DNA from: Paraburkholderia nodosa DSM 21604
Lineage (GTDB): Bacteria > Pseudomonadota > Gammaproteobacteria > Burkholderiales > Burkholderiaceae
Reading direction: 5' to 3'
NCBI RefSeq assembly: GCF_000519185.1
Contig: NZ_JAFA01000012.1
Location: 62,001-126,000 of the forward strand
DNA length: 64,000 bases
Shown here: positions 43,572 to 52,871 of the stretch, in pieces
How the letters are laid out: each line of letters begins with the position of its first letter
How positions within the stretch are numbered: the stretch's first letter is position 1
Position numbers and translations under genes: made by a program
Notes under the pieces: model-generated
Told to the model about the DNA's origin: nothing
The model's database searches: none
The model's input: the letters and a program-made list of their open reading frames with translations, nothing else

Positions 43572-44405
43572 TCATTGGCCGTTGATGTGCAACCGCGCCA
43601 GCACCGTTCGCTCCACGCGCCGTGCGAGCGCATTGAGCGCCCAGCCAATCGCGCCCACGACGACGATGCCGAACAGCACGAGGTCCATGCGGAACTGCTC
43701 GCTGCCGTCGATCAGAAGATTGCCGATGCCGCTGCCCGTAACGAGCAGATACTCCGCGCCGAGCGTGGCGAGCCACGAATAGATGAGCGCGAGATAAAGG
43801 CCCGTGAAAATGGAGGGCAACGCGGCCGGCAACAGGACGTAGCGGACAAGCTGCAGGCGCGAATAGCGCAACGCCTGCGCGAGTTCGACGTATTTGCGCG
43901 GCACGGCGTGAATGCCGTCACACGTATGGGCGGCAACCGGGAGCAGCGCTGCGAGCGAAAGAAACACCACCTTGGCGGCGTCGCCGAGCCCGAACCACAC
44001 GGAAATGAGCGGAATCCACGCGAACAGCGAGATCTGCTTGAACGTGTCGAAGCTCGGCCCCACGACGCGTGCTGCGATGCGCGAGAGACCCAGCGCGCCG
44101 CCCAGCAGGAACCCCGCCGTCGCGCCGATGGCAAAGCCGCAGGCTTCGCGGACCAGCGACGCCGAAAGTGCCCGGACTAACGCACCGCTCTCGATCTGTT
44201 CGTAAGCGGTGCGAATCACATCGCCGGGACTCACGAGCAGGCCGCTCTTCACGAGATGCGAGGCGCTCAAGGCCCACCACAGCGCGACGGCGACGAGGGG
44301 CAGGGCGGCGCCGCGTAAATCGACACGTCGGCGCGGCCTGGCTTCGGTGGACGCTTCACAGGCGCAATCGGGACGCGCGGACGCTCGTGCAAGCGATATC
44401 TTCAT
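43572..44405 (-). CDS. ABC transporter permease, SsuC/TauC type
   Basis: The 277-aa permease has five to six spans and the EAA-like coupling loop DGIHAVPRKYVELAQALRYS. It belongs to the BPD_transp_1 family of sulfonate, taurine and nitrate importers. There are two different permease genes in the operon, so the membrane part may be a heterodimer. It is 42 bp downstream of the other permease. Start chosen is the Met at 44405 (KISLAR); another Met lies upstream at 44441. Confidence 0.9.
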   Translation of the reverse strand: MKISLARASARPDCACEASTEARPRRRVDLRGAALPLVAVALWWALSASHLVKSGLLVSPGDVIRTAYEQIESGALVRALSASLVREACGFAIGATAGFLLGGALGLSRIAARVVGPSFDTFKQISLFAWIPLISVWFGLGDAAKVVFLSLAALLPVAAHTCDGIHAVPRKYVELAQALRYSRLQLVRYVLLPAALPSIFTGLYLALIYSWLATLGAEYLLVTGSGIGNLLIDGSEQFRMDLVLFGIVVVGAIGWALNALARRVERTVLARLHINGQ

Positions 44406-44447
44406 GGCGAATTCTCCCTTGTCCTCACTGGTGGCAATCACGCATCG

Positions 44448-45314
44448 TCAGCCGCGAAACGCCGAAGGCGTGCCGCGCCGCAAACGCCGCTCCAGCACAT
44501 CGAGCAGACGATTGATGACGAGGCCCACCGCCCCCACCACGACCACCGACGCCATCACGAGATCGAGCTGAAAGAGCTGGCGGCCATACACGATCAGATA
44601 GCCGAGTCCCTCTGACGACGCCACGAGCTCGACGACGACGAGTGCGAGCCACGCCTTCGTGAAGGCAAGACGCACACCGGTGGCGAGCGTCGGAACCGCC
44701 GCGGGTAGCACGAGCCTCACGATGCGTTGCCAGCGGGTGTAGGCGAATACGCGCGCGACTTCGTCCAGTGTGGCGGGTGTTTGCCGAAAGCCCTGCATGG
44801 TGCTGAGCGTGACGGGCACGAGCGCCGCGTGAGCGATCAGCAAATACTTGAGCGGCTCGCCCACGCCGACGAGCAACAGCAGAAACGGCAGCCAGCCGAG
44901 CACGGGGATCTGCACGATCGCGTTGAAACTGGGCAGCACCCACGCTTCGAGCGTGCGGGAGAGCCCGAGCGCGCCGCCGATCAGGAAGCCGAGCACGGTG
45001 CCGCCTGCGAAGCCGAGCAGCACGCGCTGGAGGCTGATCAGCGTATTGCGCGCAAGCTCGCCGCTCTGGGCGAGATCGACGAAGGTTTCATACACGCGCT
45101 GCGGCGCAGGCAGGATTTGCGGTGCGATCCAGCCGCGCGCGCAGCCGACGCTCCACAGCAGAAAAAGCATCGCGGGCAGAAGCCAGGGCGCGAGATGCCA
45201 CGCAGCTGCGCGCAATACGACGCGCCAGCGCACGTGCGCGCTTGTCGTCTCGATACGCCGCGGTGCTGCTGCACGCGGCGTGTCCGAAGCAATCGTGATC
45301 GCGGTTTCCGTCAT
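44448..45314 (-). CDS. ABC transporter permease, SsuC/TauC type (second)
   Basis: The 288-aa permease is a paralogue of the one at 43572, with the coupling loop QGFRQTPATLDEVARVFAYT and GGALGLSRTLEAWVLPSFN. The N-terminal 30 residues are a cytoplasmic, Arg/Thr-rich extension. It lies 21 bp after the binding-protein gene in the same operon. Specificity is set mainly by the binding protein, so substrate is unknown. Confidence 0.9.
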   Translation of the reverse strand: MTETAITIASDTPRAAAPRRIETTSAHVRWRVVLRAAAWHLAPWLLPAMLFLLWSVGCARGWIAPQILPAPQRVYETFVDLAQSGELARNTLISLQRVLLGFAGGTVLGFLIGGALGLSRTLEAWVLPSFNAIVQIPVLGWLPFLLLLVGVGEPLKYLLIAHAALVPVTLSTMQGFRQTPATLDEVARVFAYTRWQRIVRLVLPAAVPTLATGVRLAFTKAWLALVVVELVASSEGLGYLIVYGRQLFQLDLVMASVVVVGAVGLVINRLLDVLERRLRRGTPSAFRG

Positions 45315-45335
45315 GATGCGGCTCCTCTCGCGTGC

Positions 45336-46412
45336 TCAGCCAAGCGGCTTGCCGGCGGCGTCGTAGCGGGTCCAGTAGTGTTCGAGCTTTTGCGCGCGCA
45401 ACGCGTTGTCGAGATATCGCGGCTCGAACCACGAATCGACCTCCACGGGCTGGCGAATCAGCTTCAGGCGCAGCGCGTCCTGCGCAACGGCTTTGTAGCG
45501 CGCCACGATGAATGGATCGATTAGCGGCGAATTGCGGTACTTCAGCGGCTGCTCGCCAAATTCGGCTTGCCAGGACGAATAGCTCACGCCGCTCTTCGCC
45601 CAGAGCTTGAAGAGCGCATCGCGGTTCGCTTCATCGGACGACCATTGCGCCGCTTGAACGAAGACATTGACCACGCGCTGCACGATGTCGGGGTGGGCCT
45701 TCTCGAAGCCGTCGAGCACGAGCAGATGCGCCTGGCGCGTCAATTGCGGGCCATCATGCTGCGATTCGTAGACGATGCGCGCGAGCCCCTGATCGCGCAG
45801 CCGGTAAAGGTGGTAGTCGTTCACCGAGGCATCGATGCCTTTCGATGCGAGCGCCGCGAGCGAGCTTGCCGTGTCGAGATTGATCACGCGTAGCGCACGC
45901 TCGTCCAGCTGGTTCCCGGCGAGCGCGTTGTCGGCCACGAGCTGCAGATTCGTGCCGCGAAAAATGGCGACGCGCCGGTCCTTGAGGTCCTTGATCGATT
46001 TGATGTCCGAATCGGCAGGCACACCCACCTTCACGCCAGAGCGCACGCCCGACTCCAGCAGGATGCGGGTTTTGAGCCCGTTGGCGCGCGCGAGCACCGA
46101 GGGCAAGTCGCCTTGATACGCGAAGTCCAGTGCATTGTCGGCAATGGCCTCATTGACTGCCGGGCCCGCGCCCTTGAAGAAGAGCCACTCGACCTTGATG
46201 CCGTCGGCCGCGAATTCCTTTTCGAGCAACTGCTGGCCTCGCACCGTCGCAGCGGTCGAACCGCCGAAAGTGGGCGGGTCGCCCGCGCCTTGCTGCGCGA
46301 CGCCGATGCGGATCACCGCCGGCTTCTCGGCGGCAGCATGCAGGGAGATGAGCGAAAGCGCGGCATAAATCAGAAGCTGCGGCAGATACTGCAGAACGCG
46401 ATGTGAACGCAT
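45336..46412 (-). CDS. ABC transporter substrate-binding protein, SsuA/aliphatic sulfonate type
   Basis: The 358-aa periplasmic protein has a signal peptide (residues 1-28, ending HAAA) followed by IRIGVAQQGAGDPPTFGG and VEWLFFKGAGPAVNEAIADNALDFAYQGD, here quoted in parts (FKGAGPAVNEA, DFAYQGDLP). That is the SsuA/NrtA-like NMT1 fold. It opens the four-gene importer operon. The usual sulfonate genes (ssuD/ssuE monooxygenase) are missing here, so substrates could be sulfonates, taurine or another small anion. Confidence 0.88.
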   Translation of the reverse strand: MRSHRVLQYLPQLLIYAALSLISLHAAAEKPAVIRIGVAQQGAGDPPTFGGSTAATVRGQQLLEKEFAADGIKVEWLFFKGAGPAVNEAIADNALDFAYQGDLPSVLARANGLKTRILLESGVRSGVKVGVPADSDIKSIKDLKDRRVAIFRGTNLQLVADNALAGNQLDERALRVINLDTASSLAALASKGIDASVNDYHLYRLRDQGLARIVYESQHDGPQLTRQAHLLVLDGFEKAHPDIVQRVVNVFVQAAQWSSDEANRDALFKLWAKSGVSYSSWQAEFGEQPLKYRNSPLIDPFIVARYKAVAQDALRLKLIRQPVEVDSWFEPRYLDNALRAQKLEHYWTRYDAAGKPLG

Positions 46413-46660
46413 GGGCAGGTCGGATTTGGGTGACGAAACGGGGTGCGCAGACTGGCGAGCTTGCGTCGCTGTCGTTGCCGTTGGGTCATTCTTTTCCGGG
46501 TACGCCGATCAGGACAACCAATGATTCGAGATTTGCATTTCTCGATAAAGGCGCTGCGTTTTATGGGGAAAGTGAACGGCAGGGCGCGTTCATGATAGTG
46601 GAGCGAAGCCCGTGCCGAAGGAAGAAATCGTGCTATCGATGTGAGCAGAAGCGCAAAGCC

Positions 46661-46683
46661 GCACCGCGCGCCGGGCGCGGTGC
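46661..46683 (-). terminator. hairpin after the MFS gene
   Basis: Perfect stem GCACCGCGC/GCGCGGTGC with a 5-nt loop, 18 bp after the stop codon of the minus-strand MFS gene. There is only a short T-run behind it, so its strength is uncertain. Confidence 0.5.
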
Positions 46684-46701
46684 GGTGCGCGAAAGCGCGC
46701 C

Positions 46702-47949
46702 TTATTGCGTTTCGACCGCATGGCGCGGCGCAGCGGCACGCCGCGACGGCATGAAGTACCACACGGCGCAGAGCACTTGCATCCCGACGAGGACAGCCCA
46801 CACGGTCTGATGCGCGACCGCGGGGTAGTGGCCGTCGAATGCCGGCCAGTGCGCGAGCGCGGCGCCGATCGCGATCTGCAGGAGGAAGATGCCGATGAAG
46901 ATGACGAGCGTGAACGTGGTATTCACACGGCCGATCAGGCGCGGCGGGAAATATTCGGCGAGCACTGCGTAAGTGAGGATGCCGGTGCCGCCGAACGCGC
47001 CGTAAGCGGCCCAAAGCAGGGACGCGGGAAGCGGCACGCGCGCGGCGAGCAAGGCTTGCACGAGCACGAACACAAGCATCGTGACGCCGGAAAAGAGCTG
47101 GACGCTCACGCCGCGCCGCTCGAAGCTGCGTGCGAGCGCGCCAAAGCCGATGTTGCCGACAATGAATGCGCCGCCGAGCACGGAAACGAGCGAGGCCGCC
47201 CGCGCACCGACATCGGCGGTGCCGGCCGGTACGACGTCGCGCAGGAACGCGCCGACCCACAACGACTGCATGGCGTAGAACACGGCCTGGGTGAGGCCCG
47301 AGAACGTCGCGGTCTTCCAGAATGCATGGCTGCACAGGATGTGCGCGGTGCCTTTGAACTGCTCGAGCACGCTCGCCTGGTGGTGGGTGTCGCGCGTGCG
47401 CGGCCCGCCAATCCAGATGATGGCGGCCACCAGCACCGTGAGCGCCGCGAGCCCGAGGCTCACCGCGCGCCAGGGCGCGATCGAGAGCAGCCACGAGAGC
47501 GGGGCGCCCACGGCCACGCCGCCCAGGCCGCCCACGGCCATCACGAGGCCGTTCACGAGCGTGAGCTGCGCGACGGGAAAGTGCTGCGCCGTGGCCTTGA
47601 ACGCGCCGCCCAGGCACACCGACACGCCCACGCCGATCAGCAGCCGGCCCACCATCATCGCGGCCATGTTGTGCGAGACGCCGAAGATCAACGCGCCCGC
47701 CGCCGCCACGAGCATGACGCACGCGGTGACGCGGCGCGGGCCGTAATGGTCGAGCAGCACGCCGCCCGGAATCTGCGCACCCGCGAAGCCGAGGAAATAA
47801 AGGCTCGTGAGCGTGCCGAGATCGGTCGCCGTGAAGCCCATTTCACGCGAGAGAAACGGCGCGAAGCCGAGATTGACGCCGCGAAACAGGTACGAAATGA
47901 AGTAGCCGAGCGCGAATACGGCGAAGACGCGCAGTCTGAGTGAGGTCAT
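46702..47949 (-). CDS. MFS transporter
   Basis: The 415-aa protein has 12 spans and the MFS motif GVLLDHYGPRRVTACVMLV (core DHYGPRR) in the loop after span 2. It resembles NarK/CynX-like or sugar-phosphate/organic-anion carriers and is not of the DHA2 type. It is divergent from the GcvA-like LysR gene at 48057, 107 bp apart, so that regulator probably controls it. The frame continues upstream to 48036, but the Met at 47949 precedes the first membrane span at the normal distance. Confidence 0.88.
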   Translation of the reverse strand: MTSLRLRVFAVFALGYFISYLFRGVNLGFAPFLSREMGFTATDLGTLTSLYFLGFAGAQIPGGVLLDHYGPRRVTACVMLVAAAGALIFGVSHNMAAMMVGRLLIGVGVSVCLGGAFKATAQHFPVAQLTLVNGLVMAVGGLGGVAVGAPLSWLLSIAPWRAVSLGLAALTVLVAAIIWIGGPRTRDTHHQASVLEQFKGTAHILCSHAFWKTATFSGLTQAVFYAMQSLWVGAFLRDVVPAGTADVGARAASLVSVLGGAFIVGNIGFGALARSFERRGVSVQLFSGVTMLVFVLVQALLAARVPLPASLLWAAYGAFGGTGILTYAVLAEYFPPRLIGRVNTTFTLVIFIGIFLLQIAIGAALAHWPAFDGHYPAVAHQTVWAVLVGMQVLCAVWYFMPSRRAAAPRHAVETQ

Positions 47950-48056
47950 GTTGGGGGCGAAAGCGGATTGAATGCCTGGCTGTCGATTATTGGCGATTTG
48001 CCGTGTGTGAGGCCAGCGAGAGATTTCAGACGGCATTGTGAGTAGAATTTGACGTC

Positions 48057-48938
48057 ATGGCTCGACCTCTCCCACCCTTGCAGGCGCTGCGCGCCCTTGA
48101 AGCCGCTGCGCGGCGGCGCAGTTTCAGCCGCGCCGCGGAAGAATTACATTTGACGCACAGCGCCGTGAGCCATCACTTGCGCGCGCTCGAAACGGAACTG
48201 GGCGTCGAACTGTTCCGCCGCGCGGGCAGTCGCATGATCCCCACGGCGGCGGGCGCACAGCTGGCCGAGCGCGTGCGCCGCAGTCTCGACGACCTGCGCG
48301 ACGCGCTCGACGCCACGCGCCCGGGCGTGAGCGGCGTCACGCGTCTGGAACTGAGCGTGATGTCCGATTTCGCGTCGGTCTGGCTGATACCGCGTCTGGG
48401 CGACTTCTACGACCGCTATCCCATGGTCGACCTCTCGCTGCGCATGCACGCCGACGTGACGCCGCCCGACCCCTATCCCTTCGACATCGGCATCTGGCAT
48501 CGGCGGGTCGACGAGCCCGGCTTCCAGATCCGCAAGCTGCTGGACGACCAGGTCGTTGCGGTATGCAGTCCGGCCTTGCTCGCACGCCATCCCGACTTTC
48601 GCATGGAAGATCTCGCGAGCATGCCGCTGCTGCGTTTTTCGCGCCGTTCTTGGCGCGACTTCTTCGAAGCCGCGGGCGTGGCCGGCGACGAACCGGAGCG
48701 CGGACCGGTGTTCGACGACGCAGGCCTGCTGCTGCAGGCGACGGTGGCCGGGCAAGGGGCAGCGACGGCACGCCTGCAGCTCGCGCGCGGATTCATCGAG
48801 CGCGGCGAGCTGGTGCAGTTGGGGCAGGTCCGCATTCCGGCCTCGCTCGACTATTACTTCACGTGGCGCGAGGGGCATCCGCGCGAGGCGGCGATCCAGC
48901 AGTTCTATCGATGGATAAAGGCGCAATTGGCCAATTGA
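48057..48938 (+). CDS. LysR-type regulator (GcvA-like)
   Basis: The 293-aa protein has the HTH domain at residues 6-65 (LPPLQALRALEAAARRRSFSRAAEELHLT, cited in parts: LQALRALEAAAR and FSRAAEELHLTHSAVSHHL) and a typical LysR substrate-binding fold. PPLQALRAFE-type N-termini and the GIWHRRVD motif mark the GcvA/AmpR group. It is divergent from the MFS gene, so it probably senses that transporter's substrate. Confidence 0.9.
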   Translation: MARPLPPLQALRALEAAARRRSFSRAAEELHLTHSAVSHHLRALETELGVELFRRAGSRMIPTAAGAQLAERVRRSLDDLRDALDATRPGVSGVTRLELSVMSDFASVWLIPRLGDFYDRYPMVDLSLRMHADVTPPDPYPFDIGIWHRRVDEPGFQIRKLLDDQVVAVCSPALLARHPDFRMEDLASMPLLRFSRRSWRDFFEAAGVAGDEPERGPVFDDAGLLLQATVAGQGAATARLQLARGFIERGELVQLGQVRIPASLDYYFTWREGHPREAAIQQFYRWIKAQLAN

Positions 48939-49424
48939 TGCCGGCCGGCCTCTCGTATTGCGCAATGGGTATTCGGGTTAACCGCTGTCCGTATTGTCAA
49001 CGCTGCTTGTGTGATGCGCGTTGCTGTTTGAATAAAGCGGCTCAATCCCGCTCTGGATTACGCGATTAGTCATTGTATTCATATCGCATGCACCAGGGCG
49101 GATCATGGCTGAAGGCATCGCACCGGGCGTTTAAAAGCGGCAATGAAGCGCCGGTGAATGGGCCGTAAAGCAGGCGCGTGAAGCGATTCAATTGCGTTCT
49201 TGCGCGATGGCTTCACTATTTGGACAATCAACTGTATTCGTCTGCGGAAAGCGGCAGGAAGTGTGGCGTGGAATCACAGATTGGGTACGCTTCGTGTCAA
49301 GAATGAAATACTTGCGGTATTGTTACTCCCCATCGCCGTTAGGCGCGTGAATGTTTTGTAGTCAATGGTGTAGTTAACGGCCCATTCCTGGGCCAGCAAT
49401 AAGACTGACAACAGGAGAAACTGC
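48939..49424. other. intergenic region upstream of the BON-domain gene
   Basis: No convincing gene. A 34-codon frame at 48965-49069 encodes six Cys (CPYCQRCLCDARCC) but has no ribosome-binding sequence. The last part carries the promoter/leader of the BON gene, including AGGAGAAAC before its start codon. Confidence 0.45.
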
Positions 49425-49823
49425 ATGAAGGCTATTCAGATGTTCAAGCTTGCCGCAGCCACGGCACTCGTTGCGGCCTCGTTCCAGGTCTACGCGCAGG
49501 ACGCTTCGGCACCGGCAGCCGCAGAAGCCCCTACCAGCGGTCCGACGGCCTCAGCCCAGCACAACGTCAATCAATCGAAGGCAGCATTGCGCCAGGCACG
49601 CGCTGCGAACCGTGCGCTCGGCCGTAAGGTACGTTCGGCCCTCGCACGCGACCGGAACATCAGCGTCTCCAACATCACCGTGCGTGCGAAAGACGGCGCC
49701 GTCATCCTGCAAGGCACCGTGCCCGAGGCGGCGCAGATCCAGCGCGCTGGCGATGTCGCCAAGGGCGTCGAAGGCGTGACGTCGGTGCGCAACGCGCTGA
49801 CCATCCGCCCGGTTGGGACCTGA
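49425..49823 (+). CDS. periplasmic BON-domain protein
   Basis: The 132-aa protein has a signal peptide (residues about 1-25, ending YAQD), a linker rich in Ala/Ser/Thr/Pro, and one BON domain at residues about 64-130 (NISVSNITVRAKDGAVILQGTVPEAAQ, core VRAKDGAVILQG and VRNALTI). BON domains bind phospholipid surfaces and stabilise the outer membrane, as in OsmY/DolP. Stress induction is likely but not shown. It has a strong ribosome-binding site (CAGGAGAAAC) and a strong terminator behind. Confidence 0.9.
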   Translation: MKAIQMFKLAAATALVAASFQVYAQDASAPAAAEAPTSGPTASAQHNVNQSKAALRQARAANRALGRKVRSALARDRNISVSNITVRAKDGAVILQGTVPEAAQIQRAGDVAKGVEGVTSVRNALTIRPVGT

Positions 49824-49902
49824 GCATCGGCTAGCCGGCGCGCGCCCATTGCCCTTCGAGGTGCGGGCGACGCCGCCGGAGCGCGTGTTTTTCTTCCTGA
49901 AG

Positions 49903-49947
49903 GCCGCACATGCAGTCCCATTCATGGACTGCATGTGCGGCTTTTTT
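49903..49947 (+). terminator. strong intrinsic terminator after the BON-domain gene
   Basis: A perfect 16-bp stem (49903-49918 with 49926-49941) closes a 7-nt CATTCAT loop and is followed by T6. It is the strongest terminator in the window; the stem holds GCCGCACATGCAGTCC. It could also stop the LysR gene coming from the right. Confidence 0.95.
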
Positions 49948-49994
49948 ATGGCCTGGCGAAACTGTGAAGCGCCATGCGGTAAAGCGCGTTGCGC

Positions 49995-50948
49995 TCACGG
50001 CTCGACGTAATGCATTTCCGGCGATTCGCCCATCAGCAGCGGGCGATTGGCGTCGGCGGCCGCGCGCAGATAATCCCAGAGCGACGTGATGCGCCGCAGC
50101 TTGCGCAGGTCCTCGCGGCTGCACAGCCAGAAGCGCCGCGTCACCACGACTTCGTCGGGCAGGATCGGCACGAGGCGCGGGTCGGGCTCGGCCATGAAGC
50201 AAGGCAGGATGGCGAGCGCGCTGCCTTGCAGCGCAGCATGGTATTGCGCGATCACGCTGGTGCTGCACAGGTTCGCGGTCACGTTCGGCGCCGTGCGTTC
50301 GAGGTAGAGCAGCTCGTGGCTGAACGCCAGATCGGCGACATAGCTGATGAAGGCGTGATTGCGCAGGTCGGCGGGCGTGCGAATGCGTGGGTGGCGCTCG
50401 AGATAGGCCGGCGTGCCGTACAGGCGCAACCGGTAGTCGCATAGCTTCGTGTAGACATACTGTCCGCGCTCGGGGCGCTCCAGCATGATCGCGAGGTCGG
50501 CCTCGCGCTTTGAAAGGCTCACGAAATGCGGCACCGGCAAGAGGTCGATCGACATGTCGGGATGCTGGCCCGTGAAGCGCGCCAACTGCGGTGCAAGAAA
50601 GAAGCAGCCGAAACCCTCCGTCGAACCCACGCGCACATGGCCCGAGAGCGACTGCGCGCCGATCGCGAACTGCTCGCTGGCCGATTGCACCGTGGTTTCC
50701 ACGGCATCCGCGTAGGCCAGCAGGCGCTGGCCTTCGGTCGTCAGCACGAAGCCGCCCGAGCGCGATTTGTCGAACAGGACGGTGCCTAGCGCTGCCTCCA
50801 GCTCGCGCACGCGGCGCGCAACCGTGGTGTGGTCGACGCCCAGGCGCTTCGCGGCGCCGCTCGCACGCTGCGTGCGCGCGACTTCCAGGAAGTAGCGCAG
50901 ATCGTCCCAGTTCAGTGTCTCCATGCTGCTCGTTGTGTTTTTTTGCAT
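49995..50948 (-). CDS. LysR-type regulator, probably of mmsAB
   Basis: The 317-aa protein has an N-terminal HTH (LNWDDLRYFLEVARTQRA and LGVDHTTVARRVRELEA, residues about 12-60), with the HTT-V-RRV pattern of a LysR subgroup, and a LysR substrate domain. Met at 50948 is the chosen start; METLNWDD at 50924 is the other option. It is divergent from mmsA with 345 bp between, so it likely controls mmsAB, sensing valine-pathway intermediates. Confidence 0.85.
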   Translation of the reverse strand: MQKNTTSSMETLNWDDLRYFLEVARTQRASGAAKRLGVDHTTVARRVRELEAALGTVLFDKSRSGGFVLTTEGQRLLAYADAVETTVQSASEQFAIGAQSLSGHVRVGSTEGFGCFFLAPQLARFTGQHPDMSIDLLPVPHFVSLSKREADLAIMLERPERGQYVYTKLCDYRLRLYGTPAYLERHPRIRTPADLRNHAFISYVADLAFSHELLYLERTAPNVTANLCSTSVIAQYHAALQGSALAILPCFMAEPDPRLVPILPDEVVVTRRFWLCSREDLRKLRRITSLWDYLRAAADANRPLLMGESPEMHYVEP

Positions 50949-51293
50949 ATCGGATGGGCTTTTTCATCTCTATGCCGTGGATATTCGAATAACTATACTC
51001 GTTGAAGAACGCGACTGAAACAGCCACGGTCGCACGACAACAAGGATGGAGACAGACGATGCCAATGCAGTCGTTCCCCGCGCGGGCGCCGCAGGTATGC
51101 ACGCCGGCGCGCCCGTGTTCAGCGGGCCTCTCCTTTACCTCGCCCAGCTCCATTCCCGGCACACTCGCCATGACTGTACGCGTTCGCACAGCGTGCTTGC
51201 GCGCGTGCTGCGATTGAGGATTTCGCTGGTTCCGCACCTTTCGCTATATCCGGCCACGGCCGGCCCGTTCGAATCCATCAGGGAGAGTTCACG
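50949..51293. promoter_or_regulatory. mmsA-LysR divergent regulatory region with long mmsA leader
   Basis: It contains the 10-bp palindrome TATTCGAATA (50982-50991), a candidate LysR box, right in front of TATACT (50994-50999), a possible -10. That gives an mmsA leader of nearly 290 nt, which includes a 52-codon open frame (51059-51217) starting after AAGGATGGAGAC. The frame resembles nothing known, so it is not called as a gene. Confidence 0.4.
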
Positions 51294-52820
51294 ATGAACG
51301 CAGTGACCCAGGCATCCAACGCGCAAGTTTCGACCGTCAAGCTGCTCATCGACGGCGAGTTCGTCGAATCGAAAACGAAGGAATGGCGCGACATCGTCAA
51401 TCCGGCCACGCAGGAAGTGCTCGCGCGCGTGCCGTTCGCGACCGTCGAGGAAGTGGACCAGGCCGTGAAGGCCGCGCATGCCGCGTTCGCCACGTGGAAG
51501 AACACGCCGCTCGGCGCGCGTTTGCGCATCATGCTCAAACTACAGGCGTTGATTCGCGAGCATATGCCCCGCATCGCGCAGACGCTCACCGCCGAGCAGG
51601 GCAAGACGCTGCCCGACGCCGAGGGCGACATTTTCCGCGGCCTCGAAGTGGTCGAGCACGCCTGCTCGATCGGCACGCTCCAGCAAGGCGGTTTCGCGGA
51701 GAACGTGGCGGGCGGCGTGGACACCTATACGCTGCAGCAGCCGCTGGGCGTGTGCGCCGGCATTACGCCCTTCAACTTCCCCGCGATGATTCCGCTGTGG
51801 ATGTTCCCGATGGCGATCGTTTGCGGCAATACGTTCGTGCTCAAGCCTTCGGAGCAGGATCCGCTCTCGACCATGCAACTCGTCGAACTCGCCATCGAGG
51901 CGGGCATCCCGAAAGGCGTGCTCAACGTCGTGCACGGCGGCAAGGAAGTCGTCGATGCGATCTGCACGCACGAACTCGTGAAGGCGATTTCGTTCGTCGG
52001 CTCGACGGCCGTGGGTACGCACGTTTATCGTCTGGGCAGCGAGCACGGCAAGCGCGTGCAGTCGATGATGGGCGCGAAGAATCACGCTGTCGTGTTGCCC
52101 GATGCGAATCGCGAGCAGGCGCTCAATGCGCTGGTCGGCGCGGCGTTCGGCGCAGCGGGCCAGCGATGCATGGCGACTTCCGTGGCCGTGTTCGTGGGCG
52201 CCGCGCAGCAATGGGTGGACGAGCTGGTGGAAAAGGCGAAGACGCTCAAGGTCAATGCGGGCCATGAGGCCAGGACCGACGTTGGCCCGGTCGTTTCGCG
52301 CACCGCGAAAACGCGCATTCTCGGCCTGATCGAGGCGGGCGTGAAGCAGGGCGCAACGCTCGCGCTGGATGGCCGCGACGTGAAGGTGCCGGGCTATGAG
52401 AACGGCAACTTCGTCGGCCCCACGGTGTTCACGAACGTGAAGACCGACATGGACATCTACACGAACGAGATCTTCGGGCCGGTGCTCGTGGTGCTGACGG
52501 CGAAGACGCTCGATGAAGCGATCGCCATCGTCAATGCGAATCCGTTCGGCAACGGCGTGGGCCTCTTCACGCAGAGCGGCGCGGCGGCGCGCAAGTTCCA
52601 GAGCGAGATCGACATTGGCCAGGTCGGCATCAACATTCCGATTCCGGTGCCGGTGCCGTATTTCAGCTTCACGGGTTCGCGCGGTTCGAAGCTCGGCGAC
52701 CTGGGCCCGTACGGCAAGCAGGTCGTGCAGTTCTACACGCAGACCAAGACGGTCACCGCGCGCTGGTTCGACGATGCGACCGTGAGCGACGGCGTGAACA
52801 CGACGATCAGCCTGCGCTGA
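51294..52820 (+). CDS. mmsA: CoA-acylating methylmalonate-semialdehyde dehydrogenase
   Basis: The 508-aa enzyme turns methylmalonate semialdehyde (or malonate semialdehyde) with CoA and NAD+ into propionyl-CoA (acetyl-CoA) and CO2, in valine and pyrimidine breakdown. The aldehyde dehydrogenase Cys is C292 in AAGQRCMATSVAVF, PFNFPAMIPLWMFP is the MMSDH-specific segment, and FVGSTAVG the cofactor loop. It lies 51 bp before mmsB in one operon. Confidence 0.96.
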   Translation: MNAVTQASNAQVSTVKLLIDGEFVESKTKEWRDIVNPATQEVLARVPFATVEEVDQAVKAAHAAFATWKNTPLGARLRIMLKLQALIREHMPRIAQTLTAEQGKTLPDAEGDIFRGLEVVEHACSIGTLQQGGFAENVAGGVDTYTLQQPLGVCAGITPFNFPAMIPLWMFPMAIVCGNTFVLKPSEQDPLSTMQLVELAIEAGIPKGVLNVVHGGKEVVDAICTHELVKAISFVGSTAVGTHVYRLGSEHGKRVQSMMGAKNHAVVLPDANREQALNALVGAAFGAAGQRCMATSVAVFVGAAQQWVDELVEKAKTLKVNAGHEARTDVGPVVSRTAKTRILGLIEAGVKQGATLALDGRDVKVPGYENGNFVGPTVFTNVKTDMDIYTNEIFGPVLVVLTAKTLDEAIAIVNANPFGNGVGLFTQSGAAARKFQSEIDIGQVGINIPIPVPVPYFSFTGSRGSKLGDLGPYGKQVVQFYTQTKTVTARWFDDATVSDGVNTTISLR

Positions 52821-52871
52821 TGCGCCGCCCGGCATCAACATGGAGTACTGAACAATAACGGAGACAGGCTC

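Noticed and set aside
48965..49069. 34-codon frame with six Cys (CPYCQRCLCDARCC), a possible metal-binding peptide
   Set aside because: No ribosome-binding sequence, directly behind a LysR gene, and no sign of coding constraint; worth keeping only if conserved elsewhere.
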